A stretch of 64,000 nucleotides of DNA from Enterobacter ludwigii (GCA_900068845.1 CEFQ01000004.1:124159-188158); one strand, 5' to 3'; numbered from the stretch's first letter, positions 46,815-58,890 are shown. Made by a program: numbers and translations. The notes: a model not told the origin generated them from the letters alone.

Positions 46815-48047
46815 TTAAACGGGTCGCGCGTTAATCAACTCCGCCTGCAGTACCGCAATACGCCGACGCGTTAACTCTTCCCGCACTTCAGCACCTTTAA
46901 ATCCTGCCGCAACCACCTCTTTGGTTGGCACCGCTTGCGCCAGCGAAAACGCCTGACGCAAATAGTCGCCTTGCGGATAAGCCATGCTTTCCATGCCCGC
47001 GCGCCCGCGTGCATCCGCTTCGCTGGTCAGCGCCATTTTTTCCACCCGATCGGGCTTGCGCCAGGCATCGATACGATCAAAAAGTGCGATTAAAGCGTCT
47101 GCCGGTTGACGCTCAATGGTGTGCACCACGTCATGGAATTCGGTCACCACTAACGCCAAATCACGTATCTGATTCGGCACGCGCAGACGTTGGCACAGCG
47201 CTTCAACAATCGGCACACCTGCGAGGCCATGCCCATGATGGCTAGGCCATTTTTCGGGTGGCGTCAGCGCTTTGCCGACATCGTGAAACAGCGTAGCGAA
47301 ACGCACATCCAGTTGATCTGAGAGGGCGGCTGACATTGTCAGCGTCATCAGCGCATGTACGCCGGTATCAATTTCGGGATGCCATTTAATCGGGGCTGGA
47401 ATGCCGTAAAGGCTATCAATTTCCGGGAACAGCACCTGCAGTGCGCCGCAATCACGCAGCACCTGGAAATAGACCTGAGGATTGCGCGTCAGCAACGCTT
47501 TTTCTGTCTCTTTCCACACGCGTTCTGCGGTGAGATGCGCCAGTTCACCACTGACCGCCATGTCGCGCATGAGCACCTGGGTTTCATCGGCAATACGGAA
47601 ATTTAGATGAGCAAAGCGGGCGGCGAAACGCGCCACGCGCAATACACGCAGCGGATCTTCATTAAAGGCGGCGGAAACATGGCGCAGCTGGCGTTGAGCC
47701 AGATCGCGTTGACCGCCATAAGGATCAATCAGTTCGCCACTGTCGCTTTGGGCGATGGCATTGATGGTGAGATCGCGACGCTGCAGATCTTGTTCGAGCG
47801 AGACATCCGGTGCGAATTGCGTCACGAAACCCGTGTAACCCTTGCCGCTTTTGCGTTCGGTACGCGCCAGCGCATACTCTTCACGACTTCGCGGATGCAA
47901 AAAAACCGGAAAATCCCGGCCAACTTGCTGATAACCTTCAGCCAGCATCGCCTCGGGCGTCGTGCCCACCACTACCCAATCTCGATCTTTTACCGGCAAA
48001 CGCAGTAAGGCATCGCGTACTGCACCACCGACCAGAAACGTCTTCAC
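46815..48047 (-). CDS. cca: Multifunctional CCA tRNA nucleotidyltransferase
   Basis: The enzyme adds or repairs the 3' CCA of tRNAs. The 410-residue protein has the class II nucleotidyltransferase head ([24 protein letters not shown] with the DxD motif) and the [10 protein letters not shown] segment. The C-terminal HD phosphohydrolase domain ([20 protein letters not shown]) is the feature of gammaproteobacterial multifunctional Cca. It lies downstream of ygiM on the same strand. Confidence 0.95.
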   Translation of the reverse strand: MKTFLVGGAVRDALLRLPVKDRDWVVVGTTPEAMLAEGYQQVGRDFPVFLHPRSREEYALARTERKSGKGYTGFVTQFAPDVSLEQDLQRRDLTINAIAQSDSGELIDPYGGQRDLAQRQLRHVSAAFNEDPLRVLRVARFAARFAHLNFRIADETQVLMRDMAVSGELAHLTAERVWKETEKALLTRNPQVYFQVLRDCGALQVLFPEIDSLYGIPAPIKWHPEIDTGVHALMTLTMSAALSDQLDVRFATLFHDVGKALTPPEKWPSHHGHGLAGVPIVEALCQRLRVPNQIRDLALVVTEFHDVVHTIERQPADALIALFDRIDAWRKPDRVEKMALTSEADARGRAGMESMAYPQGDYLRQAFSLAQAVPTKEVVAAGFKGAEVREELTRRRIAVLQAELINARPV

Positions 48048-48189
48048 TCAACCACTCCAGAAGCAAATCAAAAATTGCGTGCTCAACACGCTTGTTGCTT
48101 TATTGTTGCATACTTTGGCTAAAAATCGGGCACGCCAAAAAGGGCATCTTACGATCCCCTTAAATAAAAGAACAAATCTGCGTGGAGTG

Positions 48190-48813
48190 TTAGTTCATCC
48201 AGCGATCGTTTTTCTTCCGGCGCGGCACCATATGCGGCAGCAACAGACCCAGCAGCAGACCGACACCCAGCACGCCGCCGCCATACATAAACCACTGCAT
48301 GATGATGGTGCGCTGTTTGTCATCCAACTGCACATTGGCGGCACTGACTTTCTTCTGCGCGACAATCAGCTCATTCTTCAGCTTCTGATTCTCCGCTTTC
48401 AGGCCATCAATGGTGCCATCGCTGTTGGCCACTTTGTTCTGCATCTCGGAAGTGCGCTGGTTCCAGCTGTTGTCGATATTCGCCAGCTTAGCCGTCAGGT
48501 CTTTAACCTGCTGCTCCAGCTGCGGCACGCGGGTGCGCAGGCTAGGATTAGCGCTCAGCTGCGAAAGTGGAATCCAGTTGGTTTTGCCTTCTGCATCACG
48601 AATTTGGCCATATTGAGAATCGTTATTGGTTTGCAGTAAGGTCACTTCCTCTCCGGCGTTCAGCTTGCCGATCAGGCGATACTGATCGCCGGGACCGCTG
48701 CGCACCCAAGTGGACAATTCATCGGAGATGTAACGCTTTTCGTCAGCAGCATGAGCAGGCGTGATGGCGCTGAAAGCCAGCAAAGAAAGGGCAGCAAGTG
48801 TGATTTTTTTCAT
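48190..48813 (-). CDS. ygiM: SH3-domain membrane protein YgiM (TIGR04211 family)
   Basis: A 207-residue envelope protein: signal peptide (about 1-22), bacterial SH3 domain (about 25-90, WVRSGPGDQYRLIGKLNAGE), a coiled coil (about 95-165), one C-terminal membrane helix (about 170-195) and a basic cytoplasmic end (RRKKNDRW). Its role is not established. It is divergent from ygiF and upstream of cca, the order seen in E. coli. Confidence 0.9.
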   Translation of the reverse strand: MKKITLAALSLLAFSAITPAHAADEKRYISDELSTWVRSGPGDQYRLIGKLNAGEEVTLLQTNNDSQYGQIRDAEGKTNWIPLSQLSANPSLRTRVPQLEQQVKDLTAKLANIDNSWNQRTSEMQNKVANSDGTIDGLKAENQKLKNELIVAQKKVSAANVQLDDKQRTIIMQWFMYGGGVLGVGLLLGLLLPHMVPRRKKNDRWMN

Positions 48814-49017
48814 TCGATGTCGTTTTTTCTTAATGGCGTAAAATTACCGGCACAGTCTGGAGACGCTTCTCAAAAATCTGAATGAGAACTATCCTGGTCT
48901 CAATCCGGTGCGAAAAGGGTCGTAAAAGCGCAAGAAAGCGGAGACAGCGGGCTTCCGGTGCATTACTCTTCGCCAGATTAAACTCGTAAGTGCCAGCAGC
49001 GTATTGAATAAAAAATT

Positions 49018-50328
49018 ATGACCATTGAAATCGAATTAAAGTTCATTGCCACACCGCAAGCAGCCGAAAAACTGGCTGAAACGCTTGCCACCTGGCCACA
49101 TCAGCACTTCGCCGCGCGCGCGCTGACTAACATCTATTATGAAACCGACGACAACCAACTGCGTCGTTGGGACATGGGCCTGCGCATTCGTGGTGTCGAT
49201 CAGCGCTATGAAATGACGCTAAAGGCGGCCGGTAAAACCGTTGGCGGTCTGCATCAGCGTCCGGAATACAACGTTGATCTCCCTGAGCCGCAGCTGGATA
49301 TTGCACGCCTGCCAGCAGAAATTTGGCCGCAGGGTACTGACGTTGCGGAGTTGCAAGCGCGACTGCAGCCGCTGTTCAGCACGCATTTCCAGCGCGAAAC
49401 GTGGCTGGTGCAATTTGGCGACAGCGAAATTGAAGTGGCGTTTGACCGCGGTGAAGTGGCTGCCGGTGAATTTAAAGAACCACTTTATGAAGTTGAGCTG
49501 GAGCTCAAGAGTGGGCAGCGTGCCGATATGCTGACGTTCGCCGAAGCGCTTATCGCCATGGGCGGATTGCGTCTTGGTAGCTTGAGCAAAGCCGCGCGCG
49601 GCTACCAGTTGGCGCAAGGTAACCTACCGCGTCCAATCCGCACTTTACCGTTACAGAAAATCGCCGCTAAAGCGTCGGTTGAGCAGGGCATGATCAACGC
49701 GATGACCGCTGCGCTGAATCATTGGCAATATCACGAAGAAGTCTGGTTACGTGGTAATAAAGAGGCCAAAGCGGCGGTGATTGATGCGCTGGAGACACTG
49801 CGTCAGGCTTTCTCCTTGTTTGGTGCATTGGTGCCACGCAAAGCGAGCAGCGATCTGCGCCAAAAATTAACCCGTCTGGAAGAGCTGCTGGCCGATGAAG
49901 AGAATAATGCAGAAGCAACCTGCTTCTCGTTGATCTCCGTTGAAGCGCAGTTAGCACTTACTCACTGGCTGGTTGAGTCTCAGTGGCAACACTGGCTCGA
50001 CGACAAGAGCAAAAGCAAGCTGGAGGGATCGTTCAAGCGCTTCAGCGATATTATGCTGAGCCGCATCTCGGCCGATCTCAGAGAAACCTTTGTTGACGTA
50101 CAGCTGTTCAATGAATTTCAGGATAAAGCGACGCGCCTGAATCGCCAGCTGCTGGCGGTGAATCTGCTGGCGGGTGCCTATCCAGCGGAAGAGGTAAATA
50201 TTTGGCTGGAAGGTTGGCTGGAGTTACAGCATGCCATTCGCGTCAAACAGAATCACGGCTTAATGCAGCTCGTGAATCTGGCGATTAAACCGGCTCCGTT
50301 CTGGCTCAATAGCGGAATCAAACGCTAA
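49018..50328 (+). CDS. ygiF: Inorganic triphosphatase YgiF (CYTH-CHAD)
   Basis: YgiF hydrolyses inorganic triphosphate. The 436-residue protein has an N-terminal CYTH domain (about 1-200), which opens with the ExExK signature (IEIELKF) and continues with basic tunnel residues ([14 protein letters not shown]). The C-terminal CHAD domain (about 215-430) is helical and polyphosphate-binding. It is 25 bases upstream of glnE and likely co-transcribed with it. Confidence 0.93.
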   Translation: MTIEIELKFIATPQAAEKLAETLATWPHQHFAARALTNIYYETDDNQLRRWDMGLRIRGVDQRYEMTLKAAGKTVGGLHQRPEYNVDLPEPQLDIARLPAEIWPQGTDVAELQARLQPLFSTHFQRETWLVQFGDSEIEVAFDRGEVAAGEFKEPLYEVELELKSGQRADMLTFAEALIAMGGLRLGSLSKAARGYQLAQGNLPRPIRTLPLQKIAAKASVEQGMINAMTAALNHWQYHEEVWLRGNKEAKAAVIDALETLRQAFSLFGALVPRKASSDLRQKLTRLEELLADEENNAEATCFSLISVEAQLALTHWLVESQWQHWLDDKSKSKLEGSFKRFSDIMLSRISADLRETFVDVQLFNEFQDKATRLNRQLLAVNLLAGAYPAEEVNIWLEGWLELQHAIRVKQNHGLMQLVNLAIKPAPFWLNSGIKR

Positions 50329-50353
50329 CGAAAAATCCAATCAGGGAGAGAAG

Positions 50354-53212
50354 ATGTTGTTACCGTTACCGGCGCTAATGCAGGCGCAGTTGGCTAATGT
50401 GGCAGAGCGACTTAATTTGCCACTCTCAGCGTTCACGCCAGAACAGGCGAGTGCGCTGACCTTTAGTGACTTTATCCTTGATAATCTGCAGCAGCATCCC
50501 GAATGGTGGCAGCATCTACAACAGCAGGCGCCTGCACCAGATGAGTGGCAGCACTATGCCCGCTGGCTGAAGGACGCGCTGCAAGCGGTTGATAACGAAA
50601 CCTCCCTGATGCGCGAACTGCGTTTGTTCCGTCGTCATATGCTGGTGCGCATTGCCTGGATGCAGGCGCTGCAGCAATCCAGCACTGAACAGAGTTTGCA
50701 GCAACTCAGCACGCTGGCGGAAATCCTTATCGCGGCGGCGCGCGATTGGGTATGGCAGGATTGCAGCCGCGATTTTGGCACGCCATGCAATGAAGCCGGG
50801 GAAGCCCAACCGATGCTGATTCTTGGCATGGGTAAACTCGGCGGCTGTGAACTCAACTTCTCTTCTGATATCGATCTGATTTTTGCCTGGCCGGAAAACG
50901 GCGTGACGCAAGGTGGACGGCGCGAGCTCGACAATGCGCAGTTCTTTACGCGCATGGGTCAGCGGCTGATTAAAGTATTAGATCAACCGACGGTGGATGG
51001 ATTTGTTTATCGCGTGGATATGCGTCTGCGTCCGTTTGGTGACAGCGGTCCGCTGGTGCTGAGCTTTGCGGCACTGGAAGATTATTATCAGGAGCAAGGC
51101 CGCGACTGGGAACGCTATGCAATGGTTAAAGCGCGCCTGATGGGTGACGATCATGGCCACTGGAGCCAGGAATTGCAGCAAATGCTGCGTCCGTTCGTCT
51201 ATCGACGTTATATCGATTTCAGCGTGATTCAATCGCTGCGTAACATGAAGGGCATGATTGCCCGAGAAGTACGTCGACGTGGCTTGAAAGACAACATCAA
51301 GCTTGGCGCCGGCGGCATTCGTGAAACCGAATTCATCGTTCAGGTGTTCCAACTGATTCGCGGTGGACGTGAGCGTTCACTACAGCTACGCTCCTTGCTG
51401 CCCACGCTCAAAGCAATTGGCGAGCTGGCTTTATTGAGCCCCAGGCAGGTTGATCACCTGCGTGAAGCCTATCTCTTCCTGCGTCGGCTGGAAAACCTGC
51501 TGCAAAGTATTAATGATGAGCAAACGCAAACGCTGCCGGAAAACGAGCTTGATCGTCAGCGCTTGGCTTGGGCCATGGGCGCGGCAGACTGGAGCGCCCT
51601 GATGCTGCGGCTTGAACAACAGATGTCAGGCGTGCGAGCCATTTTTGATGAGCTAATTGGCGACGATGCGCCGGATGTGGACGATCAGCCACAGTTGGCC
51701 GAATTTGCCGGTTTGTGGCAGGACGCGCTGGAAGAAAGCGATCTCATCCCGGTGGTGCCGCAGCTAGCAGATGCGCAGCGTCACGCGCTTTATAACGCGC
51801 TAAACAATTTCCGCCAGGATGTAAGCCGCCGTACCATTGGTCCACGCGGTCGTCTGGCACTCGATCAGCTAATGCCGCGTTTGCTCAGTGAAGTTTGTCC
51901 GCGCGAAGATGCGGATGTGCTGCTCAACCGCCTGACACCGCTGTTACTGGGCGTGCTGACACGTAGCACCTATCTCGAGTTACTTACCGAATATCATGGC
52001 GCGCTGCGTCATCTGATTCGCCTCTGTGCCGCCTCACCCATGGTTGCCAGCCAGCTGGCACGTTATCCGCTATTACTGGATGAGCTGCTCGATCCCGCAA
52101 CGCTGTATCAACCCACCGCGACCGACGCCTACCGCGACGAACTGCGTCAATATCTGCTGCGTATTCCTACCGATGACGAAGAGCAGCAACTCGAAGCGTT
52201 ACGCCAGTTTAAACAGGCGCAACATCTACGTATTGCCGCTGCCGATATTGCTGAAACGCTGCCAGTGATGAAAGTGAGCGATCACTTAACCTGGCTGGCC
52301 GAAGCGATTATCGAATCCGTGGTGCAGCAGGCCTGGCAGATGATGGTGCAGCGTTATGGTCGTCCATCGCATCTTACAAGCGATAATGAGCGCGGCTTCG
52401 CGGTTGTCGGTTACGGTAAACTCGGTGGTTGGGAGCTAGGTTACAGCTCTGATCTTGATTTAGTGTTCTTACATGATTGTCCGGATGATGCTGAAACCGA
52501 TGGCGAGCGCGTAATTGATGGTCGTCAGTTCTATCTACGCCTGGCGCAGCGTGTGATGCATCTGTTTAGTACGCGCACATCGTCCGGCATTTTATATGAA
52601 GTGGATGCGCGTCTGCGTCCATCTGGCTCGGCGGGCATGCTGGTCAGTACTTTTACCGCTTTTAACGAATATCAGCGCAGCGAGGCCTGGACCTGGGAAC
52701 ATCAGGCGCTAGTGCGTGCGCGTATTGTGTTTGGCGAACCCGCGTTGTGTGAACGCTTTGATGATATCCGACGAGGCATTCTTTGCCTGCCGCGCGAAGC
52801 TGGCTCATTACGAAAAGAAGTGCGTGAAATGCGCGAAAAAATGCGTGCGCATCTCAGCAATAAACACAAAGGTCGCTGGGAAATTAAGACCGATGAGGGC
52901 GGTATCACCGACATTGAATTCATCGCGCAATATCTTGTCTTAGGCTACGCAGCCGATCAGCCTGCGTTGACGCGCTGGTCGGATAACGTGCGTATTTTTG
53001 AACTGATGGCGCGGCAGACGATTATGCCCGAAGAGGAAGCGCAGGCTTTAACGCACGCTTACGTTACGCTGCGTGATGCGCTGCATCATCTTGCGCTGCA
53101 GGAATTACCTGGCCATGTGGCACCAGAAGCCTTTGTCGCAGAGCGCGCAGTAGTAAACAGCAGTTGGCAGCGCTGGCTAAGCGCCACCGAATCTGACGGC
53201 GCGGAACAGTGA
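50354..53212 (+). CDS. glnE: Bifunctional glutamine-synthetase adenylyltransferase/deadenylase
   Basis: GlnE adds AMP to, or removes it from, glutamine synthetase in response to PII. The 952-residue protein shows two nucleotidyltransferase domains. The N-terminal, AMP-removing domain has [18 protein letters not shown], and the C-terminal, adenylylating domain has [18 protein letters not shown]. Both DxD pairs are intact. It is between ygiF and hldE, as in E. coli. Confidence 0.96.
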   Translation: MLLPLPALMQAQLANVAERLNLPLSAFTPEQASALTFSDFILDNLQQHPEWWQHLQQQAPAPDEWQHYARWLKDALQAVDNETSLMRELRLFRRHMLVRIAWMQALQQSSTEQSLQQLSTLAEILIAAARDWVWQDCSRDFGTPCNEAGEAQPMLILGMGKLGGCELNFSSDIDLIFAWPENGVTQGGRRELDNAQFFTRMGQRLIKVLDQPTVDGFVYRVDMRLRPFGDSGPLVLSFAALEDYYQEQGRDWERYAMVKARLMGDDHGHWSQELQQMLRPFVYRRYIDFSVIQSLRNMKGMIAREVRRRGLKDNIKLGAGGIRETEFIVQVFQLIRGGRERSLQLRSLLPTLKAIGELALLSPRQVDHLREAYLFLRRLENLLQSINDEQTQTLPENELDRQRLAWAMGAADWSALMLRLEQQMSGVRAIFDELIGDDAPDVDDQPQLAEFAGLWQDALEESDLIPVVPQLADAQRHALYNALNNFRQDVSRRTIGPRGRLALDQLMPRLLSEVCPREDADVLLNRLTPLLLGVLTRSTYLELLTEYHGALRHLIRLCAASPMVASQLARYPLLLDELLDPATLYQPTATDAYRDELRQYLLRIPTDDEEQQLEALRQFKQAQHLRIAAADIAETLPVMKVSDHLTWLAEAIIESVVQQAWQMMVQRYGRPSHLTSDNERGFAVVGYGKLGGWELGYSSDLDLVFLHDCPDDAETDGERVIDGRQFYLRLAQRVMHLFSTRTSSGILYEVDARLRPSGSAGMLVSTFTAFNEYQRSEAWTWEHQALVRARIVFGEPALCERFDDIRRGILCLPREAGSLRKEVREMREKMRAHLSNKHKGRWEIKTDEGGITDIEFIAQYLVLGYAADQPALTRWSDNVRIFELMARQTIMPEEEAQALTHAYVTLRDALHHLALQELPGHVAPEAFVAERAVVNSSWQRWLSATESDGAEQ

Positions 53213-53271
53213 GCCTTATGGCTTATGTGGTAATATCCCGCGCATTATTTTGACCGTGTTGGAGTCTCTGA

Positions 53272-54696
53272 ATGAAAGTAACACTGCCCACTTTTGGCAA
53301 GGCCACTGTGCTGGTCGTCGGCGATGTGATGTTAGACCGCTATTGGTATGGCCCAACCAGCCGTATTTCACCGGAAGCGCCGGTGCCGGTGGTGAAAGTG
53401 GATACCATTGAGGAGCGTCCAGGGGGCGCGGCAAACGTTGCAATGAACATTGCTGCACTCGGTGCAGCGTCGCGGCTGATTGGCTTGACCGGCGCCGATG
53501 ACGCCGCGCGTGTACTGAGTGAAACCTTGCAGAAGGTGAATGTCGACTGCGATTTTGTGGCGGTGAAAACCCATCCAACCATTACTAAACTGCGCGTGCT
53601 ATCGCGCAATCAGCAGCTGATTCGTCTCGATTTCGAAGAGGGTTTTGAGCAGATTGATCCGCAGCCGATTCACGATCGTATGCGTCAATCGCTGACACAA
53701 GCGGGTGCTCTGGTGCTTTCTGACTACGCCAAGGGCGCGCTGAACAGCGTACAAACCATGATCCAACTGGCGCGTGAAGCGAAAGTGCCGGTGTTGATTG
53801 ATCCAAAAGGCACGGATTTCGAGCGTTACCGCGGTGCAACGCTGCTGACGCCGAATTTGTCGGAATTTGAAGCGGTGGTGGGTAAATGCAAAACCGTCGA
53901 AGAGATTGTCAGCCGTGGCATGCAGTTAATCGCTGATTACGAACTCTCCGCGTTACTGGTAACCCGTTCTGAAAATGGTATGACATTGCTGCAGCCGGGC
54001 AAAGAACCGCTGCATCTGCCCACACAGGCGCAGGAAGTGTATGACGTTACCGGCGCGGGCGATACGGTGATTGGCGTGCTGGCAGCCGTTCTGGCCGCTG
54101 GCGACAGCCTGGAAGAGGCGTGTTTCCTCGCCAATGCTGCAGCAGGCGTAGTCGTTGGCAAGCTGGGTACTTCCACTGTTAGCACCGTTGAGTTGGAGAA
54201 CGCGATTCACGCACGTCCGGAAACCGGATTTGGTGTGATGACTGAGGCAGAGTTGAAAGGCGCTGTTGCTCTGGCACGTCAGCGTGGTGAGAAAGTGGTG
54301 ATGACTAACGGCGTGTTTGACATCCTGCACGCTGGCCATGTTTCTTATCTGGCGAACGCGCGCAAGCTAGGCGATCGCCTGATTGTGGCTGTAAACAGTG
54401 ATGCGTCCACAAAGCGTCTGAAAGGCGAAACGCGTCCAGTCAACCCACAAGAAAATCGCATGATCGTGCTGGGTGCGCTTGAAGCGGTGGATTGGGTGGT
54501 ACTGTTTGAAGAGGATACGCCACAGCGTCTGATTGCTGAGGTGTTGCCGGATTTGCTGGTAAAAGGCGGTGATTATAAGCCGGAAGATATCGCGGGAAGC
54601 AAAGAGGTTTGGGCGAACGGCGGTGACGTGCGTGTGCTTAACTTCGAAGATGGCATCTCAACCAGCAATATCATCAAAACTATTCGCAGTCATTAA
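53272..54696 (+). CDS. hldE: Bifunctional heptose 7-phosphate kinase / heptose 1-phosphate adenylyltransferase
   Basis: HldE makes ADP-heptose for the lipopolysaccharide inner core. The 474-residue protein has an N-terminal ribokinase-type kinase (about 1-318; [14 protein letters not shown], catalytic [12 protein letters not shown]) and a C-terminal cytidylyltransferase-type domain (about 344-474; [15 protein letters not shown] with the HxGH motif). It follows glnE by 59 bases. A hairpin separates it from the convergent ubiK. Confidence 0.96.
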   Translation: MKVTLPTFGKATVLVVGDVMLDRYWYGPTSRISPEAPVPVVKVDTIEERPGGAANVAMNIAALGAASRLIGLTGADDAARVLSETLQKVNVDCDFVAVKTHPTITKLRVLSRNQQLIRLDFEEGFEQIDPQPIHDRMRQSLTQAGALVLSDYAKGALNSVQTMIQLAREAKVPVLIDPKGTDFERYRGATLLTPNLSEFEAVVGKCKTVEEIVSRGMQLIADYELSALLVTRSENGMTLLQPGKEPLHLPTQAQEVYDVTGAGDTVIGVLAAVLAAGDSLEEACFLANAAAGVVVGKLGTSTVSTVELENAIHARPETGFGVMTEAELKGAVALARQRGEKVVMTNGVFDILHAGHVSYLANARKLGDRLIVAVNSDASTKRLKGETRPVNPQENRMIVLGALEAVDWVVLFEEDTPQRLIAEVLPDLLVKGGDYKPEDIAGSKEVWANGGDVRVLNFEDGISTSNIIKTIRSH

Positions 54697-54705
54697 GTGT
54701 GAATG

Positions 54706-54726
54706 GGCGGGAGTCATGCTCCCGCC
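54706..54726. terminator. Hairpin between convergent hldE and ubiK
   Basis: A perfect 8-bp stem GGCGGGAG-tcatg-CTCCCGCC lies between the two stop codons. It lacks a good T-tract. Confidence 0.5.
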
Positions 54727-54733
54727 GATTAGC

Positions 54734-55039
54734 TTATTGCGGAGTATCGATTTTCCCAGCAGGATCTGGCGTGATGATTGCCGGCGCGGGTGCCGCTGGG
54801 CTTTCACTTTCTAACTTCGCCAGGCGCTGTTCCAAAGCAGCTAACTTCTCGCGCGTGCGCAGCAGAACCTGCGTCTGCACATCAAACTCTTCACGATTCA
54901 CCAGGTCCATGCGCGTCAACTGCGCCTGCAAAACCTGACGGATTTTCTTTTCGACATCATCGCCAAAATCGCGAATCCCTTTCGGCATAGCTTCATGTAC
55001 CTGGCGAGCCAGTTGTTCAATTTTTTTCGTGTCGATCAT
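54734..55039 (-). CDS. ubiK: Ubiquinone biosynthesis accessory factor UbiK
   Basis: A 101-residue protein (E. coli YqiC) starting [21 protein letters not shown]. The N-terminal amphipathic helices are followed by a coiled-coil C-terminus ([20 protein letters not shown]) that mediates trimer formation. UbiK supports the UbiJ-UbiK lipid-binding complex for aerobic ubiquinone synthesis. The Ala/Pro-rich tail is typical. It is divergent from the FMN riboswitch of ribB. Confidence 0.93.
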   Translation of the reverse strand: MIDTKKIEQLARQVHEAMPKGIRDFGDDVEKKIRQVLQAQLTRMDLVNREEFDVQTQVLLRTREKLAALEQRLAKLESESPAAPAPAIITPDPAGKIDTPQ

Positions 55040-55215
55040 GATTATTTCCTGGTTACGGTGGCCGATAGCTGCGCGTGTTCGGACTCAATAGCTATTAAGT
55101 GTAATGCCTGAAACGAAAAGGTTAAACCTGAAATCCGCAACGCAGGAAATGCAAAAGCATTTGCACTTTTGTCGATTGCCCGACCAGATGATTGGCGTTA
55201 TAGTTTGTTCGCTTA

Positions 55216-55357
55216 TTCTCAGGGCGGGGCGAAATTCCCCACCGGCGGTAAATCAGCTTTAGCTGAAAGCCCGCGAGCGCTCTCACAGCAATGTGAAAGG
55301 TCAGCAGATCCGGTGTAATTCCGGAGCCGACGGTTAAAGTCCGGATGGGAGAGGGTA
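55216..55357 (+). promoter_or_regulatory. FMN riboswitch (RFN element) controlling ribB
   Basis: The classical RFN core is visible: an opening segment TCTCAGGGCGGGGCGAAATT, then CCACCGGCGGTAAATC, AAAGCCCGCGAGCG, a GGTCAGCAGATCCGGTG stretch, GAGCCGACGGTTAAAGTC and closing GGATGGGAGAG. All conserved junction pieces are present in order. A short stem CCGGGC-ttt-GCCCG (about 55369-55382) follows and may be part of the expression platform. High FMN is expected to lower ribB expression. Confidence 0.95.
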
Positions 55358-55467
55358 ACGACATCAGCCGGGCTTTGCCCGCGCGTCACGTTATTGCCAT
55401 GTGTTCTGTACGCACTCCTAAGCACGCCCTGGTTCTGGTAACTCATATTTTATAAGGTTTTTTTACC

Positions 55468-56124
55468 ATGAATCAGACGCTTCTTTCTGAATTTGGCACG
55501 CCTGAACAGCGTGTAGAACGTGCCATTGATGCGCTGCGCAACGGCCGCGGTGTAATGGTGCTTGACGATGAAAATCGTGAAAACGAAGGTGACATGATCT
55601 TCCCGGCAGAAACCATGACCTTGGAACAGATGGCATTAACCATTCGTCACGGTAGCGGTATTGTTTGCCTCTGCATTACTGAAGAGCGCCGCCAGCAGCT
55701 TGAGCTGCCAATGATGGTGGAAACGAATACCAGCGCGTACGGCACCGGTTTCACGGTGACTATTGAAGCCGCAAGCGGTGTCACCACCGGTGTTTCTGCT
55801 GCCGATCGTATCACCACCATTCGTGCTGCAGTGGCTGATGGTGCCAAGCCTTCAGATCTTAACCGCCCGGGCCACGTTTTTCCGCTGCGTGCGCGTGAAG
55901 GCGGAGTGTTGTCTCGTGGCGGGCATACTGAAGCGACTATCGATCTGGTTACGCTGGCAGGATTTAAACCTGCGGGCGTGCTGTGCGAATTGACCAATGA
56001 TGATGGCAGCATGGCGCACGCGCCAGAAGCGATCGTGTTTGCTAAGCAACATGATATGCCGGTCGTCACCATTGAAGATCTGGTGGTGTATCGCCGTCAG
56101 CGTGAAACGCGTCACGCCAGCTAA
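55468..56124 (+). CDS. ribB: 3,4-dihydroxy-2-butanone 4-phosphate synthase
   Basis: RibB converts ribulose 5-phosphate to the four-carbon riboflavin precursor and formate. The 218-residue protein has the acidic active-site segment [13 protein letters not shown], then [10 protein letters not shown] and the [15 protein letters not shown] stretch. It is the stand-alone RibB without a GTP cyclohydrolase domain. An FMN riboswitch in its leader regulates it, and a strong terminator follows. Confidence 0.96.
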   Translation: MNQTLLSEFGTPEQRVERAIDALRNGRGVMVLDDENRENEGDMIFPAETMTLEQMALTIRHGSGIVCLCITEERRQQLELPMMVETNTSAYGTGFTVTIEAASGVTTGVSAADRITTIRAAVADGAKPSDLNRPGHVFPLRAREGGVLSRGGHTEATIDLVTLAGFKPAGVLCELTNDDGSMAHAPEAIVFAKQHDMPVVTIEDLVVYRRQRETRHAS

Positions 56125-56143
56125 CTGAATGGATGTGCAAGAA

Positions 56144-56174
56144 AAGGCCGGGTAGATATCTACCCGGCCTTTTT
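56144..56174. terminator. Bidirectional terminator after ribB
   Basis: A perfect palindrome centred on GTAGATATCTAC with G+C arms (GGCCGG/CCGGCC) is flanked by AA and a five-T run. It separates ribB from the convergent hydrolase gene. Confidence 0.92.
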
Positions 56175-56179
56175 ATGTT

Positions 56180-56611
56180 TTAGCGATTGGCATAAAACAC
56201 GTGATTGCCAATTACCACAGTACGCTGAAAGGTATGACGCCAGGCCGGTTTGACGCTATGTGCATGGAAAAAGGTCGCACCTTTTGTCACGTCCTCTAAT
56301 TCCCCTTCAACGATCTTCTGTGCCAGATTCCTGGCGCGCTGCCAGCTCTTATCTTCATGTGGTGGGTAACGATAAGGATTTTTCTTGAGAGACGTCCAGG
56401 AGAACTGCTTTGGTGCGTACACCACAGGACAGATCTCTTTGACATCCCAGTTGGCACGGTTCATGGTCACCGTGCCAACGGCTATTTGTCCTTTAATCGG
56501 TTCGCCACGCGCTTCATGGTAGATATTCATCGCCAGGCACAATATTGCTCCCTGAATTAACATAGATTCCACTGCTCTTGTTTCTAAAATCGAGTGGAGT
56601 TTAAGAAGCAT
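56180..56611 (-). CDS. SleB-family cell wall hydrolase
   Basis: The hydrolase_2 (SleB) domain is recognisable: LAMNIYHEARGEPIKGQIAV with the catalytic Glu, then VGTVTMNRA and GATFFHAHSV. Members cut peptidoglycan glycan strands. Length is 143 residues from ATG 56611, and TTG 56629 and ATG 56563 are other possible starts; none has a good ribosome site. The N-terminal stretch before the domain is not a clear signal peptide. Convergent with ribB, upstream of ygiD divergently. Confidence 0.82.
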   Translation of the reverse strand: MLLKLHSILETRAVESMLIQGAILCLAMNIYHEARGEPIKGQIAVGTVTMNRANWDVKEICPVVYAPKQFSWTSLKKNPYRYPPHEDKSWQRARNLAQKIVEGELEDVTKGATFFHAHSVKPAWRHTFQRTVVIGNHVFYANR

Positions 56612-56894
56612 ATTTAAGGGATGTAACAAGACCGGTCTCGCTCAGTCTTACGTGCGCGCTATATCACTGATAAATAGAACAACGTAAAGTTTTATTGCGA
56701 CAATTCTTCCATCCACTTCCCTCTCTCAGTTTGTCATTGAGTCCTTAAGCCAATCAGGATCGCATGATGCTAAATCATGTCGGAATATCATTCAAATTTT
56801 CTGAATGAATTCATCATACTTATCAGCGTTAATCCTCATGCGAAAGCGCGTATCGTAACGTTTAACAAAGCGACACTTCGTCAGAGGATTAATC

Positions 56895-57680
56895 ATGAGC
56901 ACTACACGCATGCCTGCGCTGTTCCTTGGCCACGGTAGCCCGATGAACGTACTGGAAGATAATCGTTATACCCAAACCTGGCAGCATTTGGGCGCCACCT
57001 TGCCGCGTCCACGCGCGATTCTCGCGGTTTCGGCGCACTGGTACACACGCGGCACGGCGGTGACGGCGATGAATAATCCACGCACTATCCATGATTTTGG
57101 CGGGTTCCCCCAAGCGCTATTTGATGTGCGATATCCGGCGCCCGGGTCGCCCGAACTCGCTCAGCAAATCATTGATTTACTCGCACCAATCGCAGTTCAT
57201 GCCGATCAGGAGTGGGGGTTTGATCATGGTTCCTGGGGCGTACTAGCAAAAATGTATCCTGATGCTGATATCCCAGTGGTGCAATTAAGTATCGACGGCA
57301 CTAAACCTGCCGAATGGCACTACGCGTTAGGTCAAAAGCTGGCGTCATTGCGAGAAGCAGGAGTGATGATCGTTGCTAGCGGTAACGTGGTGCACAATCT
57401 GCGCATGCTGCGCTGGCAGGGAGCTGAAACTGCGTATCCGTGGGCGGAGCGTTTTAATCAGTTTGTGCGGGATAATTTGGCTTTCCAGGGCGAGGCCGCG
57501 GATCATCCGCTGGTGAACTTTATGCAGCATCCAGATGCACAGCAGTCGAATCCAACGCCTGAACATTATTTACCGCTGCTCTATATTCTCGGCGCGCGTG
57601 CCGCTGATGAAGCGATTACCCTTCCCGTGGAAGGGATGGAAATGGGCGCGATCAGTATGATGTCAGTGCAGATTGGCTAA
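56895..57680 (+). CDS. ygiD: 4,5-DOPA-extradiol-type dioxygenase YgiD
   Basis: The 261-residue LigB-type extradiol dioxygenase aligns with E. coli YgiD. Metal-ligand positions are visible in FLGHGSPMNVL, SAHWYTRG and WGFDHGSWG, and in SGNVVHNLR. YgiD opens L-DOPA in vitro; its physiological substrate is uncertain. It is convergent with ygiC across a strong hairpin. Confidence 0.92.
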   Translation: MSTTRMPALFLGHGSPMNVLEDNRYTQTWQHLGATLPRPRAILAVSAHWYTRGTAVTAMNNPRTIHDFGGFPQALFDVRYPAPGSPELAQQIIDLLAPIAVHADQEWGFDHGSWGVLAKMYPDADIPVVQLSIDGTKPAEWHYALGQKLASLREAGVMIVASGNVVHNLRMLRWQGAETAYPWAERFNQFVRDNLAFQGEAADHPLVNFMQHPDAQQSNPTPEHYLPLLYILGARAADEAITLPVEGMEMGAISMMSVQIG

Positions 57681-57688
57681 CGAACGCA

Positions 57689-57711
57689 GCCGCCCGAAGC
57701 GTGCGGGCGGC
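57689..57711. terminator. Hairpin between convergent ygiD and ygiC
   Basis: GCCGCCCG-aagcgtg-CGGGCGGC is a perfect 8-bp stem directly after ygiD. The flanking T-run is short. Confidence 0.55.
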
Positions 57712-57718
57712 GTAGCGT

Positions 57719-58882
57719 TTACTCGATAAAGACGTGCGGATAGAAACGCGACAGATCCTGAGTGATCAGTGCGCGATCTTCACGCAGGCCGATGCCGGCA
57801 GGTTGATCGTCAATCAGCCAGCTACCAATCAGCGTGTAGCTATCACCAAATTTGGGTAACTGATAGAACTGCTGGATAATCATGCCTTCTTCGCCATATG
57901 GACCCTCGGCGCGCGCGATTTCCTGACCGTTTTCAATAATGCGAATATTGGCACCTTCGCGGGAAAACAGCGGTTTCACCACATATTTATCCATCTGCGG
58001 CGCGTTTTGATCATCAGCAAAGTAAGCCGGCAGCAAGTTAGGATGGTTGGGGAACATCTCCCACAATAATGGCAAGAGCGCTTTATTGGAAATAATGCTT
58101 TTCCACGCCGGTTCCAGCCAGCGCACACCGGCGTCCGCCAGCTTGGTGGAGAACACCTCGCGCAGCATGAATTCCCACGGATAGAGCTTGAACAGATTAC
58201 TGATGACCTGATCGTTTACATCGGTAAACTGGCCTCTTTCACCCAATCCAATCTCATCAATATAGAGAAACTCGCTCGGCAGCCCGGCTTCGGTGGCGCA
58301 GTCCTGCAAATATTGCACTGTGGCACGATCTTCTTCGGTATCCCGACAGCAGGAGAAGTGCAGCCAGTTGAAACCGAATTGCTGATGCAGTGTGGCGAAG
58401 CGATCGATCAGCTTCTCTTGCAGGCTGTTGAATTGGTCGCTGCCCTGCGGCAGGTTGCCCGCTTTGACCTGATCCTCCAGCCAGATCCACTGGAAGAAAG
58501 CGGCTTCATACAATGAAGTAGGCGTATCAGCATTGTTTTCCAGCAGCTTGGCGTCACCTTTGCCATCCCATGCCAGATCGAGGCGTGAATAGAGTGATGG
58601 CTGGCGCAACTTCCAGGATTCACGCACAAAATCCCAGGTGTGCTTAGGAATGCAGAAACGGGTGAGTAGCTCGTCACTGTTCACCACTTTCTCCACCGCC
58701 TGCAAACACATCTGGTGCAGTTCGGCGGTGGTATCTTCCAGCTGTTCAACCTGCGCGAGCGTGAATTGGTAGTAAGCGTCTTCACACCAGTAAGGTTCGC
58801 CATACATGGTGTGAAACTGAAAACCATATTCTGCTGCTTTTTCACGCCAGTCTGGACGTTCCTGGATTGGAATACGTTGCAT
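57719..58882 (-). CDS. ygiC: Glutathionylspermidine-synthase-like ATP-grasp protein YgiC
   Basis: The 387-residue protein belongs to the preATP-grasp glutathionylspermidine synthase family, without the amidase domain of Gsp. Features include [20 protein letters not shown] and [11 protein letters not shown], the ATP-grasp lysine and binding loop. E. coli YgiC shows no proven glutathionylspermidine activity, so the true substrate is unknown. It lies eight bases downstream of ygiB and forms a two-gene unit with it. Confidence 0.9.
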   Translation of the reverse strand: MQRIPIQERPDWREKAAEYGFQFHTMYGEPYWCEDAYYQFTLAQVEQLEDTTAELHQMCLQAVEKVVNSDELLTRFCIPKHTWDFVRESWKLRQPSLYSRLDLAWDGKGDAKLLENNADTPTSLYEAAFFQWIWLEDQVKAGNLPQGSDQFNSLQEKLIDRFATLHQQFGFNWLHFSCCRDTEEDRATVQYLQDCATEAGLPSEFLYIDEIGLGERGQFTDVNDQVISNLFKLYPWEFMLREVFSTKLADAGVRWLEPAWKSIISNKALLPLLWEMFPNHPNLLPAYFADDQNAPQMDKYVVKPLFSREGANIRIIENGQEIARAEGPYGEEGMIIQQFYQLPKFGDSYTLIGSWLIDDQPAGIGLREDRALITQDLSRFYPHVFIE

Positions 58883-58890
58883 GCTGCGGC

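Noticed and set aside
47962..48639. 225-codon plus-strand frame across cca and ygiM
   Set aside because: It lies antisense to two conserved genes and has no recognisable features.
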